In this document: one piece after another, positions 46,111 to 57,025 of the stretch | Position numbering within the stretch: position 1 is the first letter of the stretch | How the letters are laid out: each line of letters starts with the position of its first letter | DNA from: Linyphia triangularis | Lineage: Eukaryota; Arthropoda; Arachnida; Araneae; Linyphiidae | DNA length: 64,000 nucleotides | NCBI GenBank assembly: GCA_963978545.1 | Contig: OZ021728.1 | Location: 2,067,201 to 2,131,200 of the forward strand | Direction of reading: 5' to 3' | Notes under the pieces: model-generated | What the model was told of the DNA's origin: nothing | What the model saw: only the letters and a program-made list of their open reading frames with translations | Databases searched by the model: none | Translations under genes and position numbers: made by a program

Positions 46111-46427
46111 AGGTCAAACTTTGCATTTTTGGCACGATAATTTCCCCTTTTGTCGCAGAATGAAAGGATATTTCAGGTGTCTGAAGTTATCGATAAGGGA
46201 TTATGTTCCTGGAAATTTCCCGCTCAACGGGCAACTCTTGCGTCTGTTTTTCAATCGTTAATTGATGGCACTTATGAAATTCGTACCAAGCAGTCGGCGC
46301 CGTTTATTTTTAGTGAAACCCTTTAAAAAAAAAAGCTCCGTCTTCACTTCCCCCTTGTCATGAATTATCAAACTTCAAGTTTTTTTTTTCTTCCAATGAT
46401 GACCAGGAGTGCTTTTCTGCTTTATTG

Positions 46428-46777
46428 GCCGACCAAACGGTATAGTGGTTAGCGTGCTAGCTTCTAGACCGCGAGGTTGCGGGTTCCGAGTCCCATGTTA
46501 GGCATGGGTGTTTGTAAATGTACGTTGGCTTGTCTAATGACGAATGTTTCGGCGCATTATAGCCCTCGTGTTGCTGACGGCGCCAGATAATCTGAAAACA
46601 ACCAACCAACCAACCAACCAACCAACCAACCAACCAACCAACCAACCAACCAACCAACCAACCAACCAACCAACCAACCAACCAACCAACCAACCAACCA
46701 ACCAACCAACCAACCAACCAACCAACCAACCAACCAACCAACCAACCAACCAACCAACCAACCAACCAACCAACCAA
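46428..46777 (+). mobile_element. SINE S1 with a giant (ACCA)n tail
   Basis: Full-length S1 head and body (46428-46600), then about 177 bp of pure ACCA repeat (46601-46777, about 44 units). Flanked by a 16-bp duplication CTTTTCTGC(T/C)TTATTG at 46412-46427 and 46778-46793. The other copies carry only 1-4 tail units. The predicted repeated-Trp/Leu/Val/Gly or Gln/Pro/Thr/Asn proteins over it are artefacts. Confidence 0.97.
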
Positions 46778-46971
46778 CTTTTCTGCCTTATTGACCAAAC
46801 AAATTGTTTCTTAGAACAATACAAAATGTTACATAAAAACATTTGATTTTTCTTTTCTCTTTCTGACATAAAAACAAGAGAGCCGTTTGTTTTACTAATA
46901 CTTTCTACTGTTTTGTATTTATTAAAGCATTTTATCGTTTGTATTTATAGTAAAAACATTGTTTTTTATTC

Positions 46972-47530
46972 AATCCTTTATATTAACTTCGATTTTGCGT
47001 GTGGCTGAGTATGTCGATGGCGACCAATCTGCGGAGACTTAATTAACCTCCTTGCAGTCATCCGATCGGGCTGAAACTTGGCAGATGCATTCGAAGTCGA
47101 TGACAATGTCTTCTATCAAATTTTGGGAGCTGTCACTGTCACTAAAAGGTAGCTTTTACGGACTACTAATAAACCAGCTCGTCATCATCCAATCGCGCTG
47201 AAATAGCGTTTAACCGATAATTGAAGAAATTCTTTCCTTTTGCCAAAATAGTTTTAATATAAATAAATTATAATTTTTTTTTTTAAAAAAAAATCAGAAT
47301 GAATAAAAGTTATTTGGATGTCGATGCATAAACTCACATTTATTTTTAATGAAGAAATTTTGAAAAGTAGTTTGCCGCATATTTTGCTGATAGAGATATT
47401 TTTAATATTTAAAATTAGATGCAACTACCAAGCACACACTGACAATAGAAACGGCGCTATGTTAATGAATATAAAAACTGCATTTAAAGGATTTATATTA
47501 AAAGCTTTGTATGCATGGGTTTTATAATTA
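46972..47530 (+). repeat. R1 family, copy G (best aligned with copy A)
   Basis: CAATCCTTTATATTAACTTCGATTTTGCGTGTG through TGCAACTACCAAGCACACACTGACAATAGAAACGGCGCTATGTTAATGAATATAAAAA. It lacks the SINE and MITE present in copy A and so serves as an empty-site control for both. Confidence 0.75.
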
Positions 47531-47589
47531 TAGGTTAATTTCTTTTTAATTATTGCAGTTTTTACCGCAATCTTCTATTTTGCCTTCTA

Positions 47590-47767
47590 GTTGGTTGATT
47601 TCAGATTATCTGGCGCCATCAGCAACACGATGGCTATAATGCGCCGAAACATTCGTTATTAGACAAGCCAACACACATTTGCAAACACCCATGCCTAACA
47701 CGGGACTCGGAACCCGCAACCTCGCTGTCTAGAAGCTAGCACGCTAACCACTATACCGTTTGATCGG
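47590..47767 (-). mobile_element. SINE S1, full length
   Basis: Reverse S1 copy with a complete head (GATCAAACGGTATAGTGGTTAGCG on the reverse strand). 15-bp exact duplication CTATTTTGCCTTCTA at 47575-47589 and 47768-47782. Confidence 0.96.
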
Positions 47768-47782
47768 CTATTTTGCCTTCTA

Positions 47783-49160
47783 AGTTATATATTTTGGTAC
47801 TGAGTACTTCAATCTGATTTCGATTGATCGATGCAATGGAAGTTTGATTTAAAACCGCTTTTGTTAGGTTGGAAAATTTTCTATATCCTGAAGACAGATT
47901 ATTTAAAAAAAAAAAAAAAAAAAGAATGACACGAAAAATTATATATTAGTGCCCCTATGTTTCTTTAGTTAATATTCTCAAACTATTCGAATAACGCACG
48001 GAATCTGACTTTTAACACGTTCGATGCAGATCACGCGCCGGCGCGGAATGTCTGGTTGTTCCCCAATAGTCTGTCCTGAATCAGACTGCACCCGATCGGA
48101 GTAACAAAATAATATTTCCGCTACAAGTTTTAAGGCGGCTTAATCCCTCAATTAGGGTGGCTTTAGTGGATGAATCCCACCACTTTCGATTTCTAAACAT
48201 ACGAAAGGATGACCAAGAAAAAGATTGTAAAGTGTCGTCGCTCCCCAGTCTTGTTGATGAAGAAAGGAGATAGTAGTGCAGGGGATCTTTTTGTTTTGCT
48301 GGTTTCCAAAGCCAAATTAGCTCTCTCCGCAGAAGTCATATTTCCCGTGGTCAGAACCAAGCTCATACACCTATTATTGGTGTACTGTAAGAACTAAAGG
48401 AAATATGTCTCAACCAGATACATGCAATTTCAATTGAAAATGTATATTTATTAACAGACCAAACATCATACTATTTCTAAAAATAAATCAATATATATAA
48501 TTTGGCAAAAAGTTGGTATGGCAGCTGCCATACCAGACATAATGGTCCCGGCGCCACTGTGCACATGAAACTTTTTTTAATTAACCTTGTCTTGGTATCA
48601 AATGGAATGAACGAAGGCTTATTATCTGGAAACAATAGACGGAATCTTACAAACAATCAATTACATAAGTACGATTTCTATTGACATTACTTTAGTTGTA
48701 TATGTCTTATATCAAGGTTGGTTGGTTGAACTCCCGGCTAGGAGTGGAAAGGAAGGACTTTGTGAACTAGCACCTGCCTCCGCGTACATATGTGAGAGAA
48801 CCACCTCTCTGGAACAGGTTTGAACTAATAAAAAAAAAAGGGGGGGGGGATTCAAATCATTTCTTTGTAGAAGGAATTTTGTGAAGTTGCCATTTCAATG
48901 CTTTCTCCGGGTGAAGAGTAATATTTTTCTCTTAAATCAAGGTAGTGCTAAAGGGGGTCTGGCAAGAAACAGATTTACTTCGAAATCAGTTGACTGTGAC
49001 GTCACATACATAGTTCGTATTCTGAATTTTTGCTGTTGAAGTTAGCTCAACACCAGTCAGCTAAGCTTAAGGAAATGGCCATCGTTTTGAATTTGAAGTT
49101 ATGTGGGGATTCTATGATTTTAAACCTTTTTCAGCATTGTTCTGCAGTTTCTGGCTTAAT
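47783..49160. other. No gene assigned; possible repeat ends
   Basis: At about 48015 TTAACACGTTCGATGCAGATCACGCG looks like one terminus of a TTAA element; no partner was found. Between 48150 and 48400 both strands carry 50-60-codon open frames of moderately protein-like composition. I could not choose between them or find splice sites. 48720-48840 holds an unassigned GC-richer block ending in a poly-A and G-run. Confidence 0.35.
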
Positions 49161-49164
49161 CCTA

Positions 49165-49390
49165 GTATACGTTACACGCTGGATTTGGCGTCATTGGCGA
49201 TCTTCTCTTTTCATGTTATGTTTATTCATTTATGAATTATATCCTTTTTTTTCATATGTTAGTGCATTTGCCATTTTCAGGTTATGATTTTCTATGTTTT
49301 TGCCTACGTCAATTCTTGACGACAATCGTAAAAACATTATTTCGGCGTTGGCGATATTTTTCAAAATCGCGCCATGCGTGTAACGTATAC
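49165..49390. mobile_element. Tc1/mariner-type MITE
   Basis: 226 bp with perfect 15-bp inverted ends GTATACGTTACACGC and GCGTGTAACGTATAC, flanked by TA (49163-49164 and 49391-49392). The interior ends also pair loosely (GGCGTCATTGGCGAT / GGCGTTGGCGATATT). Non-coding. Confidence 0.85.
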
Positions 49391-49468
49391 TAAGATTTTA
49401 CCCAGTTTCTCTTCTATTTTATTTTTTATGGATGTTTTAAGCCTATTCACTAAGAAAAATATTGATTC

Positions 49469-50690
49469 ATGTACTATTCGCATTCTGGAGGATTGTTACT
49501 TGTAAGTATGCTAAACGTGATAAACATTTTGGGTTTTTTGGACGGTTGTCTGTGTAAAAGCTTAAAAAATTCTTGTGAGGTGTGCTTCAAATCATTTTCA
49601 AATAAAGGTTATCTCAAAGAACACCTTCACACTCGAGAAAAACCACATTCTTGTGATGTGTGCTCAAAATCATTTTCACATAGGAGTACGTTGAAAAGGC
49701 ATCTCCTCACTCACACTGGAGAAAAGCCACATTTTTGTGAGGTGTGCTTAAAATTATTTGCACGAAAGATAACCCAGAAAACACCTCATGATTCATACTG
49801 GAGAAAAGCCACATTCTTGTGAGGTGTGCTCCAAATAGTTTTCAAATAAAGGTAATCTCAAAGAACACTTTTACACTCATACTGGTGAAAAGCCACATTC
49901 TTGTAAGGTGTGCTCCAAGTCATTTTCACAAAGTGGTAACCTTAAAAAACACCTTCTCACTCATACTGAAGAAAAGCCACATTCTTGTGAGGTGCGCTCC
50001 AAATCATTTTCACAAAAAAGTTTCTTTACAGAACACCTTCTCACTCACACTGGAGAAAAGCCACATTCTTGTGAGGTGTGCTCCAAATAGTTTTCAAATA
50101 AAGGTAATCTCAAAGAACACTTTTACACTCATACTGGTGAAAAGCCACATTCTTGTAAGGTGTGCTCCAAGTCATTTTCACAAAGTGGTAACCTTAAAAA
50201 ACACCTTCTCACTCATACTGAAGAAAAGCCACATTCTTGTGAGGTGCGCTCCAAATCATTTTCACAAAAAAGTTTCTTTACAGAACACCTTCTCACTCAC
50301 ACTGGAGAAAAGCCACATTCTTGTGAGGTGTGCTTCAAATCATTTTCACAAGAGTTCCCTTACAGAACACCTTCTCACTCACACTGGAAAGAATCTACAT
50401 TCTTGTGAGGTGCGCTCCAAATCATTTTCACAAAAAAGTTTCTTTACAGAACACCTTCTCACTCACACTGGAGAAAAGCCACATTCTTGCGAGATTGTGC
50501 AAAGCATTTTCCCAAAAGAGGAACTTCAGATATCACATTCCTCGCACTGAGAGTAAAGTAACAAACTGGTCACATGTGCAAGAAGAACCAAGGCATTTAC
50601 TGGAAAAGGGATTTATGGAAGTAAAATCCGGTATTATCCTGTCCTGCGTTCTAATTTTTGCAAGAAAAAGGGCTTTTAAAATTTAATAAA
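49469..50690 (+). pseudogene. C2H2 zinc-finger array, disrupted
   Basis: About twelve 84-bp fingers of the CEVCSKSFSQ..HLLTHTGEKPH type, with TGEKP linkers. The array is broken by a frameshift near 49770-49790, TAG stops in place of TCA at about 49837 and 50089, a second shift near 50350, and a third near 50420. Several fingers have lost the second Cys (CEVR), and one near 49620 has a shortened His spacing. A 252-bp block of three fingers is duplicated in tandem exactly (49819-50070 and 50071-50322), including one stop. An AATAAA lies at about 50684. It could be a dead host ZNF gene or the 3' exon of one; no KRAB-like or other domain is visible upstream. Confidence 0.9.
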
Positions 50691-50699
50691 TGTGTTTTT

Positions 50700-51478
50700 T
50701 GCAAATCTATGTAGCTTTTGTCATGAGAAGTCATTTATGCATTGAAACTGAATAATAATTAAATAATTTAATTTTTTTCAAAACAATGATATTCATAATC
50801 TAAAAATTTTAGCAAAGAAGCAATAAATTATTGTTTAGAAATTTACAGTTAATTTTTGGTTAAAATTAGAGGGCAATTGTGTAAGTTTGAGCATTTTTGA
50901 TACCAAAAAAAAGTTTAATGCTGTATTAATTTATGAAACAACTTTAAAAAGGATCTCAGTTTCTTTTTTTCCATTGAGGCACAAATGTTTGCAAAACTGG
51001 TAATGAGTACTGCATGATAACCAACTTAAAGGTCACCGAACTTGAAAAAAGCTCAATGGATCTCGAGCATAAATCTGCATCTTGAAAAAAAGCACTGTCG
51101 TAATGACTTTTACTTACGTGGCTAAAAAGAAATATTTTTTTTTTTGCTCTTGCCAGTTAAGTAAAAAAAGATGTATTTTCTGGGTTATTTAGAATCTGGC
51201 AAATGCGCATTTTACACTGACTTGTTTCTCTCAACTATATGTATTGACATTCAATCCTCTTGAACAGTGTATAGAACTTTCAACGAGATCTCTTCCTTTC
51301 CCTTAAGATCACTTAAAGTTCACTTCCCTTCTCATCATGCAAATGCTTTGGCTGTGTTTGTAACAAACTTTTCTTGAATAATGAGGGATTGTGGACCGGA
51401 AAGTAAAATAATTCTTTTACGTTAAATTCAAACAAATACATTTTTAACATATTTTTATTTTTTATCAATTATGTAATC
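50700..51478. other. Non-coding AT-rich stretch
   Basis: No gene or recognised repeat apart from short homopolymers. Confidence 0.5.
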
Positions 51479-51806
51479 CATGGATGAGAGTTTTCCTCCT
51501 TTTTCGTTTTTTATGCATCTTTTTCCTTCTCTTTGTACTTGTTTCGAGGATCTTCATTTTTCCGATCTAAACCAGTTTTTCCTGCAAAAAGTATACTTTT
51601 CCTCATGTCTTAACAAAAGACCATCTTTCCTCGCAAATTACTTCACAAACTTCTAATATTTGAAATGTAATTATTATATTGCATGAGAAATTTCATTGTA
51701 TCTTTAAAATTATTGAATCATCCTTCCTGCATACTTTTTTGTTGAATTTTTGTGAATTCCTTCTGCGAGCTTTTTTAATGAATTTTAGGATTTCCTCTCA
51801 TCCCTG
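51479..51806. mobile_element. MITE family M2, copy 2
   Basis: Ends CATGGATGAGAG and CTCTCATCCCTG. The body aligns with 27481-27863, with internal deletions. Duplication not evident. Confidence 0.65.
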
Positions 51807-51884
51807 GCCTAACAACCCTCGTTATCAACAACCTTTATTAATATTGGACTGATAAAAGTCAACTGGTGTTTGAACCAAATATCT

Positions 51885-52027
51885 GGTTGGTTGGTTGTAT
51901 TCAGATTATTTGGCGCCGTCAGCAACATGAGGGCTGTAATGCGCCGAAACATTCGTCATTAGACAAGCCAACATACATTTACAAACACCCATGCCTAACA
52001 CGGGACTCGAACCTGCAACCTCGCGGT
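51885..52027 (-). mobile_element. SINE S1, 5'-truncated (left member of composite)
   Basis: GGTTGGTTGGTTGTATTCAG through GGACTCGAACCTGCAACCTCGCGGT, then an abrupt switch to filler sequence. Box A is absent. Confidence 0.85.
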
Positions 52028-52342
52028 TGAATTCGAATGAATATCTCTTCTGAAATAAGTCATTATTTTTAGTATCATAGTTTCCATCGAACGGGTTTGT
52101 AGAGTTGGATTGAACCTCATTGGTAAAAGATGGGCCAAACATGTTTTGTTACAGACGATGTCGGACATGCAATTTCATTTGGTTCTCTAGTCATTTTCTA
52201 TTTTAGTTTTTTTGTTACCAAAACATACATGAATCCAATGACCATTGTGCGAACAGGACCTTTATTCTGAACTGATTACTATAGGCATAACATATTAGAT
52301 AGCCCCCCCCCCTTCGCCGTTGACGATTGTTGGAGATAGTCT
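52028..52342 (-). other. Filler between the inverted SINEs; possible captured transcript
   Basis: Not seen elsewhere in the window. The reverse strand has an ATG at 52142 opening a frame that begins MFGPSFTNEVQSNSTNPFDG and runs without stop into the SINE. It could be a reverse-transcribed mRNA piece, genomic filler, or chance. Product not recognised. A C-run lies at 52303-52313. Confidence 0.3.
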
Positions 52343-52478
52343 CTAGACCGCGAGGTTGCGGGTTCCGAGTCCCGTGTTAGGCATGGGTGTTTGTAAATGT
52401 ATGTTGGCTTGTCTAATGACGAATGTTTCGGCGCATAATAGCCCTTGTGTTACTGACGGCGCCAGATAATCTGATTAC
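52343..52478 (+). mobile_element. SINE S1, 5'-truncated (right member of composite)
   Basis: Starts TCTAGACCGCGAGGTTGCGGG and ends CAGATAATCTGATTAC, with a tail variant (GATTACAA for GAAAACAA). Confidence 0.85.
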
Positions 52479-52718
52479 AACCAAATATCTGGAGGCGGCA
52501 TTTTGCATATCCAAATTTTTTTTTTGTTACATAGCAAGTGTTGTAGTAGTCGGAATAAACGAATGTCCGATGGTGCAATGTCCGGTGAGTACAGTGAGTG
52601 AGGCAGTGCCTCCCACCTTTTTTTGTCAGGGTACTTTCTTGCTCAGTCAGATCTTGGATTATTGTGTGTATAAAGTAACGCCTTTTCTGTTGGCAATCAT
52701 TAGACACTTTTCAATTAA

Positions 52719-53100
52719 CTGGGTTCCCACAGTCATTGAAAGTCATTAAAAGTGCTTAATATTTTTTAACTTGTTTTCTTGGCCTTGAAAGTACTTGAAA
52801 ATGCTTAGAGGTGCTTAAAAGTCCTTAATTTTTGCGGCTGTTCTGCCAACCGCAAATTTTATAAAAATACTACTCAGACTTGCTATTCCCGCGTGACCAC
52901 CACTTATCCGCACTGTATCATATTTTATTACGCATGCGCCAACTTGTAAATTTTCTGGTATAATATATTTTTTTAAAAATTTATATGTAGACATGATGCC
53001 TGAAAACAAATTTTCAAAGGTCCTTAAAAACATTATTTAGGTCCTTAAAAGTCATTGAAAAGTCAGTGATTTTCATTCTGCCATTTGAGTGGGAACCCTG
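52719..53100 (+). mobile_element. 5-bp-TSD MITE family M5
   Basis: 382 bp between CTGGGTTCCCAC and GTGGGAACCCTG, flanked by ATTAA at 52714-52718 and 53101-53105. CAGGG..CCCTG ends with a 5-bp duplication suggest a hAT-related lineage with shortened duplications. Internally rich in CTTAAAAGTCCTTAA-type words. Confidence 0.88.
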
Positions 53101-54060
53101 ATTAAATATCGATTTACTCGATCCAATTTGTTCACAGTAAAGGTTTACATTCACATTTTGCTGTCGTGTTTGCGATTTTTGAGCAAAAAACTGTATTGCC
53201 AAATGATTTCAATTCAAACTTATTAAATACTAGTGAAATTAGCTTTTTTAAACACTTTTTACTTTCAATTGCCTATATGTATACATAGGGTAATGAAAGT
53301 ATAGGATTCGGTAAATTTTTTTTTTGCCATTTCTCCAAGTTTCGGAACACTTCTTCTTCAGGGGCTCAACAGCCCAGGAAGGGGCCTTGACCTTTTCAAG
53401 AAGTCGATTTCAGACTTTCCTGTTTTTAGCCATTGTTCTCCAATTCTTGACCTTTATTGTGAGGAAGTCTTTTTCCAAACAGTTTTGAAACCTGATCTTT
53501 GTTCTTCCTCTAGGGCGAACCCCAGTTGGTTTGGCCAAAAAGACCTTTTTTGTAATTTTTCCCTCCATTCTTATTACATGGCCAATTCACTTGATCCTCT
53601 GGATTTTTAAGAACTTTATGATATCTGGTTCCTTGAAAAAATTATAAAGTTCTGTGTTCCGTTTTTGTCGCCATGCATTGTTTTCAAAGACACTGCCGAG
53701 AATGATTCTCAAAATTTTTCTTTCAAATACTGCAAGGGCTTCTTCGTCACCTTGTGCAAGCATCAGGAGTCTAAGCAGCATAGGTCAGTACTGGTCTAAT
53801 CAGACTCTTGTACAGAAGTAGCTTAGTTTTTCTTTTCTGCAGGGATGATCTAAGATGTCTTCGTATTCCATGGAAACATCGGTTAGCTGCAGTTATTCTT
53901 TTATGTATTTTTGGCGTTATATTGTTATTTACATTTGCTTCTGATCCTAGATATGTAAATGAACTTTTTTTTTTTAAATACAAATGTACCAGATTCAAAG
54001 TATTGGGCAGATGTTTCTTTACTGTTAAACTCCATGTACTTTTGTTTTGTCCTGATTTAT

Positions 54061-54457
54061 CAGGGTTCCCACGGTCATTGAAAGTCATTAAAAGTGCTTA
54101 ATATTTTTGAACTTGTTTTTAAGGCCTTGAAAGTGCTTGAAAATGCTTAGTGGTCCTTAAAAGTCCTTAATTTTTGCGGATGTTGTGTGCCTAACCGCAA
54201 AATTTATAAAAATACAACTCGGACTTGCTATTCCTGCGTGACTCGCTTATCTGCACCGTATCGGAATTCTCCGACATATTTGCATTACGCATCCACCAAC
54301 TTGTAACTTTTTTGGTAGAATATACTTTATTAAAAATTTATATGTAGACATGAGGCCTGAAAAGAAATTTTCAACGGTCCTTAAAAACATTATTTAGGTG
54401 CTTAAAAATCATTGAAAAGTCATTGATTTTTATTCTATGATTTGAGTGGGAACCCTG
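54061..54457 (+). mobile_element. 5-bp-TSD MITE family M5 (best copy)
   Basis: 397 bp, CAGGGTTCCCACGG to GTGGGAACCCTG, flanked by TTTAT at 54056-54060 and 54458-54462. It interrupts the RT pseudogene cleanly: FTYLG-region text lies on one side and the RT motif-C region on the other. Confidence 0.92.
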
Positions 54458-54776
54458 TTTATTGTGAGGTTAATATTTTTTGCTTCTTTTTCTAAAGCCA
54501 AGAAGGCATGCTTTAAATCCCCAGGAGTTCTAACAATTATATCTATGTCATCGGTAAATGCAAGAAGTTGAACTGATTTACTAAAGGTTGTTCCTCTTGT
54601 ATTGATTTTTGAGTCTCTTTTTCTAAAGCTATAATGAAGACAAGCCAAAGCATCTCCTTGCCTCATACCATTTTTATCTTCAATTGGGAAATACTTCTCT
54701 GCACTTGAATTCTTGACTTTGTTTGAATAGTCCAGTTTATTAGGAATGTCCATCTCTCTCATAGCAACCAGAAGTT

Positions 54777-55407
54777 ATAAAGCTATAAACAACGAGCGTG
54801 ACTTTGGAGATCTCTGGATCCTTTCGGACAGTCGCAGCTCCCTTCAACATCTACACAATCGGACTAAAGTTGGAGACAAAACAAGCATCTCCATCCTTCT
54901 TAAACTTCAACTTATTTCAAAGCGCCACGACGTTCATTTTCAGTGAATACCATCCAACGTTGACATCTTTGGAAATGAGCAAGCAGACCGCTTAGCTAAG
55001 GAGGGTTGCAGTCACTCAACACCTTCCTCTTCAGCTCTTTCATACTCGGAGCATCAGTCCAAAATCAAAAGTCATCTCTCCAGAAAATGGAAGACCCCTC
55101 CCTCTCATCACTGGTATGCAGCCAAGAAACCGGTACTTGTATGGTGATAGAGCGTCTCGAACGGCAATTTCCAGATTGGCAAGTGGACACACGAAGAGTC
55201 TCTTGTACTCTGAGGGTAGAAAAACTTACCCTGTCTGCTCCAAATGTGAAGCCCAGCAGGCCTCTGCCGAACATATCCTGGACTGCTTGGGTCTTTCCAA
55301 AGAGGACTTATACGCTACACCACTTCTTGTCATCGACTTTTTGAGGGTCAACAATTTGTTGGATCTTGTCTGACTTCGTCAGACAGGTGGAGGATAAGAA
55401 ACAACAA
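54777..55407 (+). pseudogene. 5'-truncated LINE: RNase H domain and zinc-knuckle tail
   Basis: A 631-bp insertion with a 12-bp duplication CAACCAGAAGTT (54765-54776 and 55408-55419) and a short (ACA)n tail. It encodes, with one frameshift near 54945, the RNase H end of a LINE: WILSDSRSSLQHL, then NVDIFGNEQADRLAKEG, SRTAISRLASGHTKSLLYS, CSKC..AEHILDCLGL and FLRVNNLLDLV before TGA. The RT is missing because reverse transcription stopped early. Confidence 0.9.
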
Positions 55408-55737
55408 CAACCAGAAGTTGTTCTCTGTTCACGCTATTGAAAGCTGTTTTGAAATCTATAAAGAGATGATAGGTTGAAATATCATATTCCTTTGTTTTTT
55501 CAAGTATTTGCCTTATGTTAAATATTTGTTCTACAGTTGATTTCCCCTTCCTGAATCCACACTGATAGTCACCTATATTTTTTTTCAGTCACCTATATTT
55601 ATATAGCTGAAAAAAATATGATAGGTGAAAAAAATATAGTCACCTATATTTTTTTTCAACTGGTAGTATAATATGAAAGTCTGTCAAGTAGGATGTTTGA
55701 AAAAGTCTTATAAGTTGTGCGCAGTCAATTAATCCCT

Positions 55738-55797
55738 CTGTAGTTAGAGCAATAGCAGTTAGAGCAATAGCAGTTAGAGCAATAGCAGTTAGAGCAT
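55738..55797 (+). repeat. 15-bp tandem repeat
   Basis: AGTTAGAGCAATAGC repeated about 3.7 times, nearly perfect. Just upstream (55570-55660) CACCTATATTTTTTTTCA and its complement are arranged as a small cruciform-prone block. Confidence 0.85.
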
Positions 55798-55906
55798 AAG
55801 TATTACACAAGTAGTGCTTAATTTCCACTCCTTTAGAATTTTTTTCATTGCTCCAAATGGCCAATATGATGTCATGTAATAACACTGCGACTGCAGGACC
55901 TGCACT

Positions 55907-56055
55907 AGCTTCTAGACCGCGAGGTTGCGGGTTCGAGTCCCGTGTTAGGCATGGATGTTTGTAAATGTATGTTGGCTTGTCTAATGACGAATGTTTCGGC
56001 GCATTATAGCCCTCGTGTTGCTGATGGCGCCAGATAATCTGAAAACAACCAACCA
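55907..56055 (+). mobile_element. SINE S1, 5'-truncated
   Basis: Starts in the tRNA head (AGCTTCTAGACCGCGAGG), keeps the B-box GGTTCGAGTCC, and ends AAAACAACCAACCA. 14-bp exact duplication GCAGGACCTGCACT at 55893-55906 and 56056-56069. Confidence 0.94.
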
Positions 56056-56114
56056 GCAGGACCTGCACTTTTCAGCAGTTCGAATGGTGTAGAATCTGGT
56101 CTGTTTGGGAACAT

Positions 56115-56712
56115 CCTGATTTAAAAAATGTGATCTAGAAAAAATGTCTATCTGTGAGTACATGGTCAGCATAACTCTCGAACAAATTAACCTGTTCAAA
56201 TTTTGTGACGGTACAGGGACCTACTATCAAGGTTTTCGTCAAAATTGCACATGTGCATAAGGTAGCTGCCATTGAAAAAATCATGTTTTTTAGTAATTGC
56301 TAAAAAACGGCCCTAACGATTTTGTTCAAAATCGCTGTGGTAATGCCTCTTAATGTGTTCTAAACATCCCCTCCTCCGAAATTTGTGAAAAAGGTTTTGA
56401 TAGCTTAAAAGGTTGAAAAACGAGTGCCTTTAGCACTGAGCTCTCTGCTCTTGAGTATCGCCCATCAACGATTAATTTTTTTCTGTTTCACTCACAAGAA
56501 TGCTTATAGATGTAATGTGTGTTTAATATAATATCTATCAAATATCATTGCCATCTTGGCGAGTGGGTTTTTGCCGAAGTAAAAAATATCGCCAAACTGG
56601 CAATTTTTATTAAGTGAAAATATGAAAATGGTGTATAACACCTTATCAAATTTTAATGCAATGACCAATATTATAGTGTAATTGAAAGTTGTGTGTTGTT
56701 CCACACCCCTAG
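56115..56712 (+). mobile_element. Helitron-like element H1, copy 3
   Basis: The clearest 3' end of the family: GTGTG-ttgttc-CACAC hairpin, CC, then CTAG (56709-56712) followed by T. The body shares GGTCAGCATAACTCTCGAACAAATT and TATCGCCCATCAACGATTA with the other copies. No transposase. Confidence 0.6.
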
Positions 56713-57025
56713 TTTTTAATTACATTGAGTGAAGCACCCATTTAAAAATTGTTTTTTTTTTGTCAATCAGACTGCACTTTGCAATCTCCGAATTGTCATC
56801 TAATGCTTGTCTTTTAACCTTTAGTAGCACAATCCTAATTTCAAGTGGATAATTGGATCTAAGGATAATTGCCTATGTTTACACTCCTCATTGAAGTTAC
56901 GGGTCAAGTGCAAGAAGTCTACTGAAGAATCATAATTATCCTGGACGCTAAGTGTTTTATCCTATTGTAACCTTTTATTTTCGAGTACACTTCTCCCGAT
57001 AATTTGTTAAGAGCAAGTCCTAGTA

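Larger units (their letters stand above)
51873..52492. mobile_element. Composite insertion: two SINEs tail-out around a filler
   Basis: A single 14-bp duplication AACCAAATATCTGG (51873-51886 and 52479-52492) encloses a reverse S1 piece (tail at the left), about 315 bp of unrelated DNA, and a forward S1 piece (tail at the right). Both SINE pieces are truncated in the same part of the tRNA head. See the separate SINE entries. Confidence 0.75.
53340..55600 (-). pseudogene. Non-LTR retrotransposon reverse transcriptase, decayed and invaded
   Basis: The reverse strand, read right to left, carries in order YQCGFRKGKST, LFIDFKTAFN (RT motif A), KNGMRQGDALACL (motif B), LLAFTDDIDII (catalytic motif C), SFTYLGSEANVN, ITAANRCFHGI, LFIERK-type FERKILRIILG, and GHVIRMEG..RPRGRTK at the 3' side. 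This is the arthropod endonuclease-RT LINE type. Frameshifts, stops (e.g. near 53590) and two insertions (54061-54457 and 54777-55407) disrupt it. The N-terminal endonuclease is absent. Confidence 0.88.

Noticed and set aside
46544..46846. Long repetitive proteins over the ACCA tract
   Set aside because: All frames of a simple tetranucleotide repeat stay open; this is the SINE tail.
55707..55800. CRISPR-like spacing of the 15-bp repeat
   Set aside because: Units are directly abutting with no unique spacers, in a eukaryotic context.
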